Source of the DNA: Bog-756 sp035949055
GTDB taxonomy: Bacteria; Actinomycetota; Acidimicrobiia; Acidimicrobiales; RAAP-2
DNA length: 64,000 nucleotides
Assembly (NCBI GenBank): GCA_035949055.1
Contig: DASZIO010000050.1
Coordinates: 1-64,000, forward strand
Reading direction: 5' to 3'
How positions within the stretch are numbered: position 1 is the first letter of the stretch; every line of letters starts with the position of its first letter. The notes below the pieces were generated by a model that worked only from the letters and a program-made list of their open reading frames with translations, did not search any database and was not told where the DNA came from. The position numbers and the translations under genes are program-made. Below, in pieces: positions 25,340 to 33,493 of the stretch.

Positions 25340-26991
25340 CCGTCGACGCCGTCATCGTGGGCTCGGGACCGGGCGGAGCGACGGTCGCCGACGTCCTCAC
25401 CGCGGCCGGGTGGTCGGTCGTGATCCTGGAGAAGGGTCGGAACCACCTCATCGACCTCGACGATCCCAGCCGCCTGCTAGAGGATTTCTCCAACGACGAG
25501 ATCAAATTCATCGACCGCTACTTCCTCGGCCCCGATCCGTTCCTCGAGCCGCGCACCTTCCGGGTCGGGGCCGACGATGGCGACCACTCGTTCGTCGGCG
25601 AGGTGAACTCGATTCCTTCGACGGTGGGAGGGGGCGGCACCCACGCCGACGGAAAGGTGCCGCGGTTCTTGGAGGAGGACTTCGCCATGCTGTCCTCGTA
25701 CGGCCCGCAGGAGGGCGCGTCGGTGGACGACTGGCCGCTCGACTATGCCGAGCTCGAGCCGTACTACGCCGACGTCGAGCGCCGCATCGGCGTCTCGGGC
25801 CTGGCCGGGGCCAATCCGTTCGCCGCCTGGCGCTCCGGTCCGTATCCGATGCCTCCCGGTCCCTCGATGTACGGCGCGACCTTGTCGGCGGCGGCGGCCG
25901 AGTCCCTCGGCTTCCATCCCTACCCAGCCCCGGGAGCGACCAACTCGGAGGTCTACGACGGCCGGCCCGCGTGCAACAACTGCGGGTTCTGCGCCTACTT
26001 CGCCTGTCCCATCCACGCCAAGGGAGATCCGGTGGCCATGCTCCAGCGGGCGTTGCTGAGCGGCAATGCCGAGCTCCGGCCGGAGACCTTCGTCTCGCGC
26101 ATCCGCACCCAAGGCCGGCGGGCGACCGGCGTCGACTTCATCGGGCCCGACGGGATCGAGCGCTCCATGGACGCCCGTCACGTGGTGGTGGCCGGAGGCG
26201 CGGTCGAGACGCCACGTCTCCTGCTGCTGTCCGGCTTCGACCACCCGCTCATCGGCCGTCATCTGATGACGCACTTCCAGACCATCGTGATCGGGACCTT
26301 CGCCGGCTACCGCTTTCACGGCGAACGGGGCCGGGCCGTCACCGAGATGCATGACGACGCGTTGATCCAGGACGACGAGTCCCGGGCCGCAGCCAAGGCG
26401 GGCGGCCTCCAGTGGATGAAAGGTGGGATGGTGGAGCACGGCGGCCCGGCCCTGCCGATCATGGAGGCCAAGATCTACCGTTGGGGCCGATCCCACCAGG
26501 AGGCCATGCGATCCTCTCCGATGCGTGAGCGCCTCTGGGCCTTCACCATGCAGGGGGAGGACCTGCCGGTTCCGACCAACATGATCGACCTCGATCCGAC
26601 CGTCCGCGACGTGCGGGGCTTCCCCGTGGCCCGCTACACCTACCGACCCCACCAGCACGAGTTGGTCGCCTCCGCCCACCATGGTCCGAAGCTGGCCTCC
26701 ATCTTGGAGGCCATGGGGGCCGAGTGGACCTCGATCGTCACGTCGCCAGGCACCAAGGGCGGCCCGGGGGACCGGACCACCGAGCACGCGCCCATGAGCC
26801 GGCACGTGATGGGGACGGTGCGCATGGGAAACGACCCCGATACCTCGGCGGCCGATCGGATGGGGCGCCTGCACCAGTACGAGAACGTGTTGATCGCCGA
26901 CTCGTCGGTGTTCGTCACCTCGTCGGGCTACGGACCGACCCTGACCCTCGCCGCCCTGGCCGCCCGGGCCGCGACGGCCATGGTGGGGTGA
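25336..26991 (+). CDS. GMC family FAD-dependent oxidoreductase, large subunit
   Basis: 551 residues. The FAD loop GSGPGG is near residues 9-14, and a cysteine cluster CNNCGFCAYFAC is near 215-226. The C-terminal active-site histidine element SRHVMGTVRMG is near 490-500. The second active-site position, normally Asn or His before Pro (NPTLT type), is Gly here (GYGPTLT). This makes its catalytic mechanism questionable or different. GMC enzymes oxidise alcohols, sugars or sterols. Start at the GTG overlapping the small-subunit stop. Together with the zinc alcohol dehydrogenase downstream this suggests alcohol oxidation, for example of a terminal hydroxyl made by a P450. Confidence 0.87.
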   Translation: MTVDAVIVGSGPGGATVADVLTAAGWSVVILEKGRNHLIDLDDPSRLLEDFSNDEIKFIDRYFLGPDPFLEPRTFRVGADDGDHSFVGEVNSIPSTVGGGGTHADGKVPRFLEEDFAMLSSYGPQEGASVDDWPLDYAELEPYYADVERRIGVSGLAGANPFAAWRSGPYPMPPGPSMYGATLSAAAAESLGFHPYPAPGATNSEVYDGRPACNNCGFCAYFACPIHAKGDPVAMLQRALLSGNAELRPETFVSRIRTQGRRATGVDFIGPDGIERSMDARHVVVAGGAVETPRLLLLSGFDHPLIGRHLMTHFQTIVIGTFAGYRFHGERGRAVTEMHDDALIQDDESRAAAKAGGLQWMKGGMVEHGGPALPIMEAKIYRWGRSHQEAMRSSPMRERLWAFTMQGEDLPVPTNMIDLDPTVRDVRGFPVARYTYRPHQHELVASAHHGPKLASILEAMGAEWTSIVTSPGTKGGPGDRTTEHAPMSRHVMGTVRMGNDPDTSAADRMGRLHQYENVLIADSSVFVTSSGYGPTLTLAALAARAATAMVG

Positions 26992-27031
26992 GTGAGGGGC
27001 CGGCGCCGAATCGGGAGGGCGGCGCGATTGC

Positions 27032-27037
27032 TACCGT
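27032..27037 (+). promoter_or_regulatory. -10 box (TACCGT) upstream of the alcohol dehydrogenase
   Basis: TACCGT, 7 bases before an ATG at 27045. The same TACCGT plus 7-base arrangement recurs at 38599 and 43888. Confidence 0.5.
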
Positions 27038-27044
27038 GATCCCC

Positions 27045-27155
27045 ATGGACTCCGTGCCCCCTACGACTCCGACCGGCGTTCTTCCCCGGTCAGAGCCCGT
27101 GACCACGCAGGCCCAGCCCGCAAGTCTTGACGCATGTGCCAGGGACCGCTCGTGA
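27045..27155 (+). CDS. Possible leaderless small protein overlapping the alcohol dehydrogenase start
   Basis: A 36-codon frame (MDSVPPTTPTGVLPRSEP at its N-terminus) begins exactly where the transcript from the TACCGT box should begin, and its stop TGA overlaps the GTG start of the downstream dehydrogenase (GTGA). This arrangement would couple translation of the two. The peptide is Pro/Thr-rich and resembles nothing I recognise. It could also be untranslated leader. Confidence 0.3.
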   Translation: MDSVPPTTPTGVLPRSEPVTTQAQPASLDACARDRS

Positions 27156-28396
27156 GAGCCCTGGTATTCGGGGTACCGCGCCGGCCCGATGACGCCCGGG
27201 ACGAGGCGGGGGACGAACTGGACCGTCGGATCGATGCCCTCCCCTTTGGTCTCCAGCAGGTGGACGACGCCGCTCTGGTGCGGCCCGACTGGGTCATCAC
27301 CAGGCCGCTCCTCTCCGGGGTGTGCGGATCGGAGACGAAGCTGGTCCTCGGCGAGTTCGAGTCCGGCGACATCGACAATCCGATGGCCGCGTTCTCCTCC
27401 ATCCCGCACATACCCGGTCATGAGGTGGTGGCGGAGGTCGTCTCCCTCGGGCCCGAGGCAGAGGGGCTCGAGGTCGGCCAGCGCGTTCTGTTGAACCCGT
27501 GGCTGACCTGCGGGCCCCGCGGCATCCGCCCGCCGTGTCCGGCCTGCCAGGCGGGCGACCTCAACCTGTGTTGGAGCTTTACCGAGGGTGCCCTCGGCCC
27601 CGGGGTCCACGTCGGGGTGGCCAAGGACGCGCCGGGCGGCTGGGCCGACCTCATGGCCGCGCACGACTCGATGCTCATCCCGATACCGGACACGGTCAGC
27701 GACGAGACGGCGGTTCTGGCCGACCCGTTCTCGGTGTCCCTGCACGCCATCCTCCGCTGCCCGCCTCCGGCGGGCGGCAAGGCGCTGGTCTACGGGGCCG
27801 GTGCGCTCGGAGTGACCAGCGTGGCCATCCTCCGATCCCTCTACCCCGAGACCGAGATTGCGGTCATCGCCCGGTTCCCCGCCCAAGCCGAGCTGGCCAC
27901 CAAGTTCGGCGCCCACCTGGTCCTGCCCCACGAGCCGCGGCTCGATGTGATCGAGTCGCTGGCCGAATGGTCGGGCGGGGTCCTCCACACTGCGTTCGCC
28001 GGATTGCCGATGGCTCATCCCGGCGCCATCGACGTGGTGTACGACACCGTGGCAAGGCCCGAGACCCTCGAGCTCGGTGTCCGCGTGCTCGCCGAGCGCG
28101 GCACGCTCGTGCAGACCGGAGTGCACACGCCGGGCCGCTGGGAGTACACCCCCGTGTACTTCAAGGAGCTCTCCATTGTGGGCTCCAACGCCTTCGGCGT
28201 CGAGGTGGTCGAGGGCGTCCGCCAACACGCCATTCGTCACTATCTCGATCTGGTGCAATCCGGCCGGATCGACCTCACCGGCATGCTGACCCACCGCTTT
28301 CCGTTGGACCACTGGCACGACGCCTTACGAGTGCTTTCGACCCAGCAGGACAGCGGTGCAGTAAAGGTGGCTTTCCAGCCGGCCGCGGTCACCTGA
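27152..28396 (+). CDS. Zinc-dependent alcohol dehydrogenase (MDR family)
   Basis: NAD(P)-dependent alcohol or polyol dehydrogenase, 414 residues, about 60 more than the family norm because of insertions in the N-terminal part. The catalytic-zinc Cys is in SGVCGSETK near 58, GHEVV near 91, structural-zinc cysteines in the span CGPRGIRPPCPACQAGDLNLC near 119-139, and the Rossmann loop VYGAGALG near 211. GTG at 27152 is chosen because AGGGA lies 6 bases before it and MRALVFG is a typical start; an in-frame ATG lies 6 codons earlier. It may oxidise the alcohol product of the neighbouring oxidoreductases or P450. Confidence 0.87.
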   Translation: MRALVFGVPRRPDDARDEAGDELDRRIDALPFGLQQVDDAALVRPDWVITRPLLSGVCGSETKLVLGEFESGDIDNPMAAFSSIPHIPGHEVVAEVVSLGPEAEGLEVGQRVLLNPWLTCGPRGIRPPCPACQAGDLNLCWSFTEGALGPGVHVGVAKDAPGGWADLMAAHDSMLIPIPDTVSDETAVLADPFSVSLHAILRCPPPAGGKALVYGAGALGVTSVAILRSLYPETEIAVIARFPAQAELATKFGAHLVLPHEPRLDVIESLAEWSGGVLHTAFAGLPMAHPGAIDVVYDTVARPETLELGVRVLAERGTLVQTGVHTPGRWEYTPVYFKELSIVGSNAFGVEVVEGVRQHAIRHYLDLVQSGRIDLTGMLTHRFPLDHWHDALRVLSTQQDSGAVKVAFQPAAVT

Positions 28397-28427
28397 CGGA
28401 TCTCGAGTCCACCGGGACGCTCGCGCC

Positions 28428-29906
28428 TTAGGGCCCAGAGCCGAGGGCCACGAACCGCTCGAAGCGCCGCGTGGCCGCCTCGTGCCAGGTCAGGTCGGGC
28501 CGGACCCGTTGGCCAGGTTGCGCCCAGGCCTGCGAGCCGTCCAACGAGGGCTCGAGACCCGCCGCCATGCGGGCCAGGAAAGCGGCACCGAGGGCGGCGC
28601 CTTCGGGGACTGCCACCGTGTCGACCGGCAGTCCGGTGGTGTCGGCCACGGCTGCCATCCACGCCGCCACCTGGGTCCCACCCCCGCTGGCCACGATCCG
28701 TCGCGCCTCGACCCCGGAGCGCTCGATGATGCTGCGGACGACGAACCCGCTGGCCTCGTAGGCGGCCCGGGAGACCCCGGACGCGCCGTCGGTGATATCG
28801 AGATCGAAGAGGCCGGCCCGGAGCGACGTGTCGTGGAAGGGCACGCGCTCCCCCCGCAGGTAGGGCAGCCAGAGCGGCACCCGCCGCGGGTCCCCGGTCC
28901 GGCCGTCGCCGGTCGCGATCCGGGCGCGGGGACGGTGGAGCATCGACTGGGCCCAGTCGACGAACAGAGCGCCCGCGTTGCTCGGCCCGCCGATGAGCAC
29001 CCGCCCAGTCACGGTATGGGGCACGGTCCACAATCCGGGCACGTCCACCCAGTTGTCCGTCACCACCCAGACGATGAGGGTGGCGCCGAAGATGACCAGC
29101 ACGTCCCCGATCTGGTCGGCGCCGGCCACGATCTGGTCGCAGAAGGCGTCGATGGTGCCGCCGGCCACGACCGCGGCCGCGTCGTCCCAACCGGGGGGCG
29201 AGCCCGCCGCCTGGGCCTGACGCCGGCTGCGGCGCAGCTCGCCGGCGTGCTGACCGGTCAGCGCCACGCGGGGGAGCCGGGCCGGGTCGACGCCCAGGCG
29301 ACCCAGCAGCTCGTCGTTCCACCGCCCCGCCCGGTACAGGCCCCCGAGCGACGCGGTCACCGCCGTGTCGATGACCGCCTGACCGGCGAGGGCATGGGTG
29401 GCGACCGCCTGGGCCGGCCAGTAGCCGTAGGCGTCCGGCATCTCCTTGGCCGTCCAGGCGAGAAAGCCCTCGGCGTCAGGCATGGCGCCCGCTTCGCCGG
29501 CGCTCGAGTCGGCGGCCAGCGGGGCTGTCGCCTCGCCGCGCCCACGCAGGTCGCCGTACAGGAGCCCCGGCGTGCGGGGTATGCCCCGCCGGTCCACCGC
29601 GGTGAGCGAGGGCACCATGCCGGCCACACAGATGCCGGCGACGTCGACCGGTCCGAGCTCGCCGCGGGCCACGGTCTGCTGCAGGGCGCCGAGCGCCCGT
29701 TGCGGTCCTCGTCGCCATGCGGCGTGGGCGTCGTGCTCCATGTGGTCAGCCGAGGCGTGGATGATCCGGTGCGGGACGCGCGACCTGGCCAGCACTTCAC
29801 CCTCGTCGGACACGGCCAGGGCCTTGACCGAGGTGGTGCCGATGTCGACGCCGACGGTGATCGACCGCCGCCGATGAGCGGCTGGCTGGTCCGGGCCCGT
29901 CACCAT
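28428..29906 (-). CDS. FGGY family carbohydrate kinase
   Basis: ATP-dependent kinase of a sugar, polyol or related small molecule (492 residues). The N-terminal phosphate loop GVDIGTTSVKALAV is at about 19-32, the second FGGY domain has FGATLIVWVVTDNW near 271 and the adenosine region ASGGGTQVAAWMAA near 407. EGAALGAAFLARM follows near 441. The xylulokinase-like length fits, but the substrate is not clear from the sequence. It stands alone, convergent with the alcohol dehydrogenase and divergent from a crotonase. No sugar transporter or isomerase is nearby. CATAAT lies 8 bases before the ATG at 29906 on this strand, so the start may be leaderless. Confidence 0.85.
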   Translation of the reverse strand: MVTGPDQPAAHRRRSITVGVDIGTTSVKALAVSDEGEVLARSRVPHRIIHASADHMEHDAHAAWRRGPQRALGALQQTVARGELGPVDVAGICVAGMVPSLTAVDRRGIPRTPGLLYGDLRGRGEATAPLAADSSAGEAGAMPDAEGFLAWTAKEMPDAYGYWPAQAVATHALAGQAVIDTAVTASLGGLYRAGRWNDELLGRLGVDPARLPRVALTGQHAGELRRSRRQAQAAGSPPGWDDAAAVVAGGTIDAFCDQIVAGADQIGDVLVIFGATLIVWVVTDNWVDVPGLWTVPHTVTGRVLIGGPSNAGALFVDWAQSMLHRPRARIATGDGRTGDPRRVPLWLPYLRGERVPFHDTSLRAGLFDLDITDGASGVSRAAYEASGFVVRSIIERSGVEARRIVASGGGTQVAAWMAAVADTTGLPVDTVAVPEGAALGAAFLARMAAGLEPSLDGSQAWAQPGQRVRPDLTWHEAATRRFERFVALGSGP

Positions 29907-29972
29907 GGGTGGTCATTATGGTGGATCGATCATCCGACCCGCGGGGACCCGAGCGGCCACCCGGTCACCCGT

Positions 29973-29978
29973 TACGCT
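29973..29978 (+). promoter_or_regulatory. Leaderless -10 box (TACGCT)
   Basis: TACGCT, 7 bases before the ATG at 29986 of the two-part crotonase; no ribosome site is seen. Confidence 0.55.
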
Positions 29979-29985
29979 CGCCGTG

Positions 29986-31026
29986 ATGGTCCGCGCCGAT
30001 GTGCTCGAGGTGAAGGCGGCCGCCGACCTGTTGCAGCGCGCCCAGCAGGGCTGGGCCGAGGCACTCGCCATGCTCGCCGGACAGCCCGTCCTCGCGGTGG
30101 ATCTGGACACTGACGGCGAGGTGCCCTCGCTCGAGCTGTTCCCGTCGTTCCCCGGCGTTGTGGTGGGGATCGGCCACAAGAAGGTGGGTCGGGTCTCGCT
30201 CGCCGGGGTCGACGTGGCCCTGGCCGGTCCGATCGATGCGCCATCGCCCTGGGTGGGCGTGGGGGACCTCGACACCGGCCTCGAATTGGTGGCCGCGGCG
30301 GTCGAGGACCACCCGGCGGCCTCCGTCATCCTGGCCCAGGTGCTGCGCGTGACAGGCCGCCACGGCCTCGATCACGATCTCATCGCCGAGTCCCTGGCGT
30401 ACTCCAGTCTCCAGGCGGGCGCGGAGTTCGCGGCCTGGCTGAGGACTCAGGGGCCCCGCGCCGAGCCGGGGCCGAACCCTCCCGGACGCGTCGTGGTCGT
30501 CGAGCGCTCGGACGATCGTCTGGATATCACTCTGAGCCGACCCCGGGTCCGGAATGCCTACAGCTCGGCCATGCGCGACCAGTTGTGCGAAGCCCTGGCG
30601 GTGGCCTGCGCCGACCCGTCCATCGGCGTGGTGAACCTCTACGGCGAGGGGCCCGACTTCTGCAGCGGGGGCGACCTGGCGGAGTTCGGCACGCTGACCG
30701 ACCCCGCCTGCGCCCACCTGGTGCGCACCGCCCGGAGCGCCTGCCGCCTGCTCGGGGTGGTCGGGGATCGGGTGGTCGCCCATCTCCACGGGGCATGCGT
30801 GGGGGCCGGGATCGAGCTCCCGGCTCTGGCCGCTCGGGTGACGGCGGCTCCGGGCACCTGGATGCAGTTGCCTGAGGTGGGCATGGGCCTGATCCCCGGT
30901 GCGGGCGGTACGGCGACGTTGCCCCGCCGCATCGGCCGGCACCGGACGGCCTGGATGTCGCTGTCCGGGCAATCCGTCGACACCGACACCGCCCACCGCT
31001 GGGGGCTGGTCGACGAGGTCGTCTGA
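29986..31026 (+). CDS. Enoyl-CoA hydratase/isomerase with extra N-terminal crotonase-like half
   Basis: 346 residues in two parts. Residues of about 170-346 are a crotonase core whose two key glutamates are kept (E277 in GAGIEL, E297 in LPEVGMG; spacing 20 as in crotonase), followed by GLIPGAGGT. Residues 1-165 are not a known domain by eye, but the segment near 115-150 (RHGLDHDLIAESLAYSSLQA, then FAAWL) resembles the C-terminal part of a crotonase and PVLAVDLD resembles its start, so it may be a degenerate duplicate. The core's own C-terminal helical tail is short, which the N-terminal half may replace. Stands alone ahead of a P450 operon. Confidence 0.78.
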   Translation: MVRADVLEVKAAADLLQRAQQGWAEALAMLAGQPVLAVDLDTDGEVPSLELFPSFPGVVVGIGHKKVGRVSLAGVDVALAGPIDAPSPWVGVGDLDTGLELVAAAVEDHPAASVILAQVLRVTGRHGLDHDLIAESLAYSSLQAGAEFAAWLRTQGPRAEPGPNPPGRVVVVERSDDRLDITLSRPRVRNAYSSAMRDQLCEALAVACADPSIGVVNLYGEGPDFCSGGDLAEFGTLTDPACAHLVRTARSACRLLGVVGDRVVAHLHGACVGAGIELPALAARVTAAPGTWMQLPEVGMGLIPGAGGTATLPRRIGRHRTAWMSLSGQSVDTDTAHRWGLVDEVV

Positions 31027-31068
31027 CGTTCGGCCCGGGTCGTGGCGGGCTGGGTCCGGGTGCCGCGG

Positions 31069-31074
31069 TAATGT
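31069..31074 (+). promoter_or_regulatory. Candidate -10 box (TAATGT) for the P450-FadE-FadE operon
   Basis: TAATGT gives a start of transcription near 31081 and a leader of about 62 nt ending in AGGAGGAAG, the best ribosome site in this part of the window. Confidence 0.45.
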
Positions 31075-31142
31075 GGCTGAAAAGCCGATTCTCACTCAAC
31101 GTCCCTCGGTCCCACCGTGCCGGGACATCCCAGGAGGAAGCC

Positions 31143-32342
31143 ATGTCACAGGCCGCGGAATCGAGGGCCTTCGATCCGGAGGGGTTCCTGGACCCCGACG
31201 TGAGCGCTGATCCCCAGCCCTTCTACCGTCGGGCCCAGGAGCACGGAGCGGTGGTGCCGGGCACTTTCGGTTCCCAGGTGGTGCGCCGGTCCGCCGTCGA
31301 GTACGTCCTCCAGCACCCCGAGGAATTCTCGTCCGCCATGGAGACAGTCGACCTCGGGCAGTCCGTGCCCCTGATCCCCTTGCAGGTGGATCCGCCCGAT
31401 CACCGCAACTACCGCCGGCTGCTGGATCCCATCTTCGCACCGCGCCAGATGAACGCCCTCGAACCCGACATCGCCCGACTGGTGAACGAACGGATCGACG
31501 CGTTCATCGACCGCGGATCGTGCGACTTCGCCGAAGAGCTGGCGGTGCCCCTGCCCTCGTCGGTGTTCCTGCGGCTGGTCGGCCTGCCCCTGTCGCAGCT
31601 CGACATGTTCCTCGAGATGAAGGACGGGATCCTGCGGCCGGCCGGTGACGACCTCGACGAGATCGTCACCAGCCAGAAGGTAGCTGCGGACCGGATCGAG
31701 GAGTACTTCCGGGGCGTGCTGGAAGATCGCAGGACCAACCCCCAGGGCCAGGACGACATCCTGAGCCTGTTCCTCAGCGCGGAGATCGATGGCCAACGGT
31801 TGACCGTGGACGAGATCGTGGGGATCTGCTTCCTCTTCATCCTGGCCGGTCTGGACACAGTGACCGACAGCCTCGAGTGCTTCATGGCCTACCTGGGAGC
31901 GCACCCCGAGCAGCGCCAACGGATCGTTGACGATCCGTCGATCATCCCGTCCACCGTCGAGGAGCTGCTGCGGTGGGAGTCCCCCGTGACCACGGTGGCC
32001 CGCACGGCGACGGCCGACATCGACCTCGAGGGTTGCCCGGTGAGGAAGGGCGAAGGGGTCGGGGTCCTCATCGGGGCGGCCAACGTCGACGAGCGGGCGC
32101 TCCCCGACGCCTTCACCGTCGACCTCATGCGCAATCCCAACAAGCACTTCGCCTTCGGTGGGGGCATCCATCGGTGTCTCGGCTCGCACCTGGCTCGGAT
32201 GGAGCTTCGGGTGGCCCTGCGCGAGTGGCACCGGAGGATCCCGTCCTACTCGATCGCGAGCGGTGCCGATCTGGTGTACCAGCCGGCCCTGCGTCAGATC
32301 GAGTCGTTGCCGTTGGTCTTCCCTCCGGGCGGTCAGGGGTAG
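31143..32342 (+). CDS. Cytochrome P450
   Basis: Monooxygenase of 399 residues, soluble bacterial type. I-helix FILAGLDTVTDSLE near 234-247, K-helix ExxR in EELLRWESP near 276, and heme loop FAFGGGIHRCLG with the axial Cys at 345. ATG at 31143 follows AGGAGGAAG. Eight bases after its stop a beta-type FadE begins and then an alpha-type FadE. The order P450, FadE, FadE repeats that of cyp125-fadE28-fadE29 in the mycobacterial igr operon, which suggests terminal hydroxylation of an alkyl side chain before beta-oxidation. A redox partner could be one of the [3Fe-4S] ferredoxins at 38258 or 53587. Confidence 0.92.
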   Translation: MSQAAESRAFDPEGFLDPDVSADPQPFYRRAQEHGAVVPGTFGSQVVRRSAVEYVLQHPEEFSSAMETVDLGQSVPLIPLQVDPPDHRNYRRLLDPIFAPRQMNALEPDIARLVNERIDAFIDRGSCDFAEELAVPLPSSVFLRLVGLPLSQLDMFLEMKDGILRPAGDDLDEIVTSQKVAADRIEEYFRGVLEDRRTNPQGQDDILSLFLSAEIDGQRLTVDEIVGICFLFILAGLDTVTDSLECFMAYLGAHPEQRQRIVDDPSIIPSTVEELLRWESPVTTVARTATADIDLEGCPVRKGEGVGVLIGAANVDERALPDAFTVDLMRNPNKHFAFGGGIHRCLGSHLARMELRVALREWHRRIPSYSIASGADLVYQPALRQIESLPLVFPPGGQG

Positions 32343-32350
32343 GGAACCGA

Positions 32351-33493
32351 GTGGACCTACGCCTCACCGACGATCAACAGCTGTTTCACGAGACGACCCG
32401 AAAGTTCCTCGAGTCCACCTGTCCGCTCGAGACCGTTCGACAACTGGCCGACGGAGAGCCCGCCGGATACGAACGCGGGTGGTGGAAGAGCGGCACGGCG
32501 CTCGGATGGACCTCGCTCCTGGTGACAGAAGAGGACGGCGGAGGGAGTGTGTCCGGGCACGGCCTCCTTGACCTCGTCTTGGTCGCTGAGGAGATGGGCC
32601 GACTGGTGTCGCCCGGCCCGCTCATGCCGGTCAATGTGGTGACCGAAGCCCTGTGCCGGTCCGGGACGGACGAACAGCGCCGGCAGGTGCTCCCCGGGCT
32701 GCTCGACGGGGCCAGCATCGCCTCCTGGTGTTGGGGTGCACCGGCCGCCGGTATCGACACCGGCGGAGCCGTCCGGGTGACGCCGACCACGGACGGTTTC
32801 ATCATCGACGGGGTCAGCGGGCCGACCGAGGGCGGCGCCGAGGCCGACGTCCACCTGGTGACGGTGGTCACCACGGCGGGCCCGACCCAGCTGTTGGTCC
32901 CGTCGAACCACCCCGGGGTGCGTGCCGAGAAGATGCACAGCCTCGATCTGGTGCGGCGCTACGCCAAGGTCTCCTTCGACCACGTGGAGGTGCCGAGGGA
33001 GATGGTGATCGGCGAGGTGGGCGGCGCGGCCGGGGACGTAGAGCATCAGCTGCAGACCGCCGTGGTGCTCCAATGCGCCGAGATGGCCGGGGCGGTCGAG
33101 CGGGTCTTCGAGTTCACCGTGGAGTACGCCACCGATCGCTACTCGTTCGGCCGTCCCCTGGTGTCCTACCAGGCGTTGAAGCACCGTTTCGCCGATCTCA
33201 AGACCTGGCTCGAGGCCTCCCTGGCCACGGCGGGAGCCGCCGCCCGCAGTGTCGACACCGCGTCGAAGAGCGCAGCTGAGCTGGTCAGCGTGGCCAAGGC
33301 CTACATCGGGGAGCGCGGCCCGGCCATCCTGCAGGATTGCGTCCAGCTCCATGGAGGGATCGGCGTCACCTGGGACCACGACCTGCACCTTTATCTCCGG
33401 CGGGTGATGGTCGACGTCACTCAGCTGGGCATGCCCCGTGAGCATCGCGAACGGGTGGCGGTGTCCATGGGAATGGGAGAGGTCGAGCGATGA
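32351..33493 (+). CDS. Acyl-CoA dehydrogenase, beta-type FadE
   Basis: 380 residues, GTG start with MDLRLTDDQQLFHETTRKFL; AGGGAA lies 5 bases before it. The beta-type features are YATDRYSFGRPLVSYQALKH near 258-277 and HGGIGVTWDHDLHLYLRR near 333-350. Unlike other beta chains here, it keeps a recognisable central domain (VRRYAKVSFDHVEVPREMVIG). Its stop overlaps the start of the alpha-type FadE (ATGA), so both are made together and probably form an alpha2beta2 enzyme that dehydrogenates the acyl-CoA derived from the P450 product. Confidence 0.88.
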   Translation: MDLRLTDDQQLFHETTRKFLESTCPLETVRQLADGEPAGYERGWWKSGTALGWTSLLVTEEDGGGSVSGHGLLDLVLVAEEMGRLVSPGPLMPVNVVTEALCRSGTDEQRRQVLPGLLDGASIASWCWGAPAAGIDTGGAVRVTPTTDGFIIDGVSGPTEGGAEADVHLVTVVTTAGPTQLLVPSNHPGVRAEKMHSLDLVRRYAKVSFDHVEVPREMVIGEVGGAAGDVEHQLQTAVVLQCAEMAGAVERVFEFTVEYATDRYSFGRPLVSYQALKHRFADLKTWLEASLATAGAAARSVDTASKSAAELVSVAKAYIGERGPAILQDCVQLHGGIGVTWDHDLHLYLRRVMVDVTQLGMPREHRERVAVSMGMGEVER

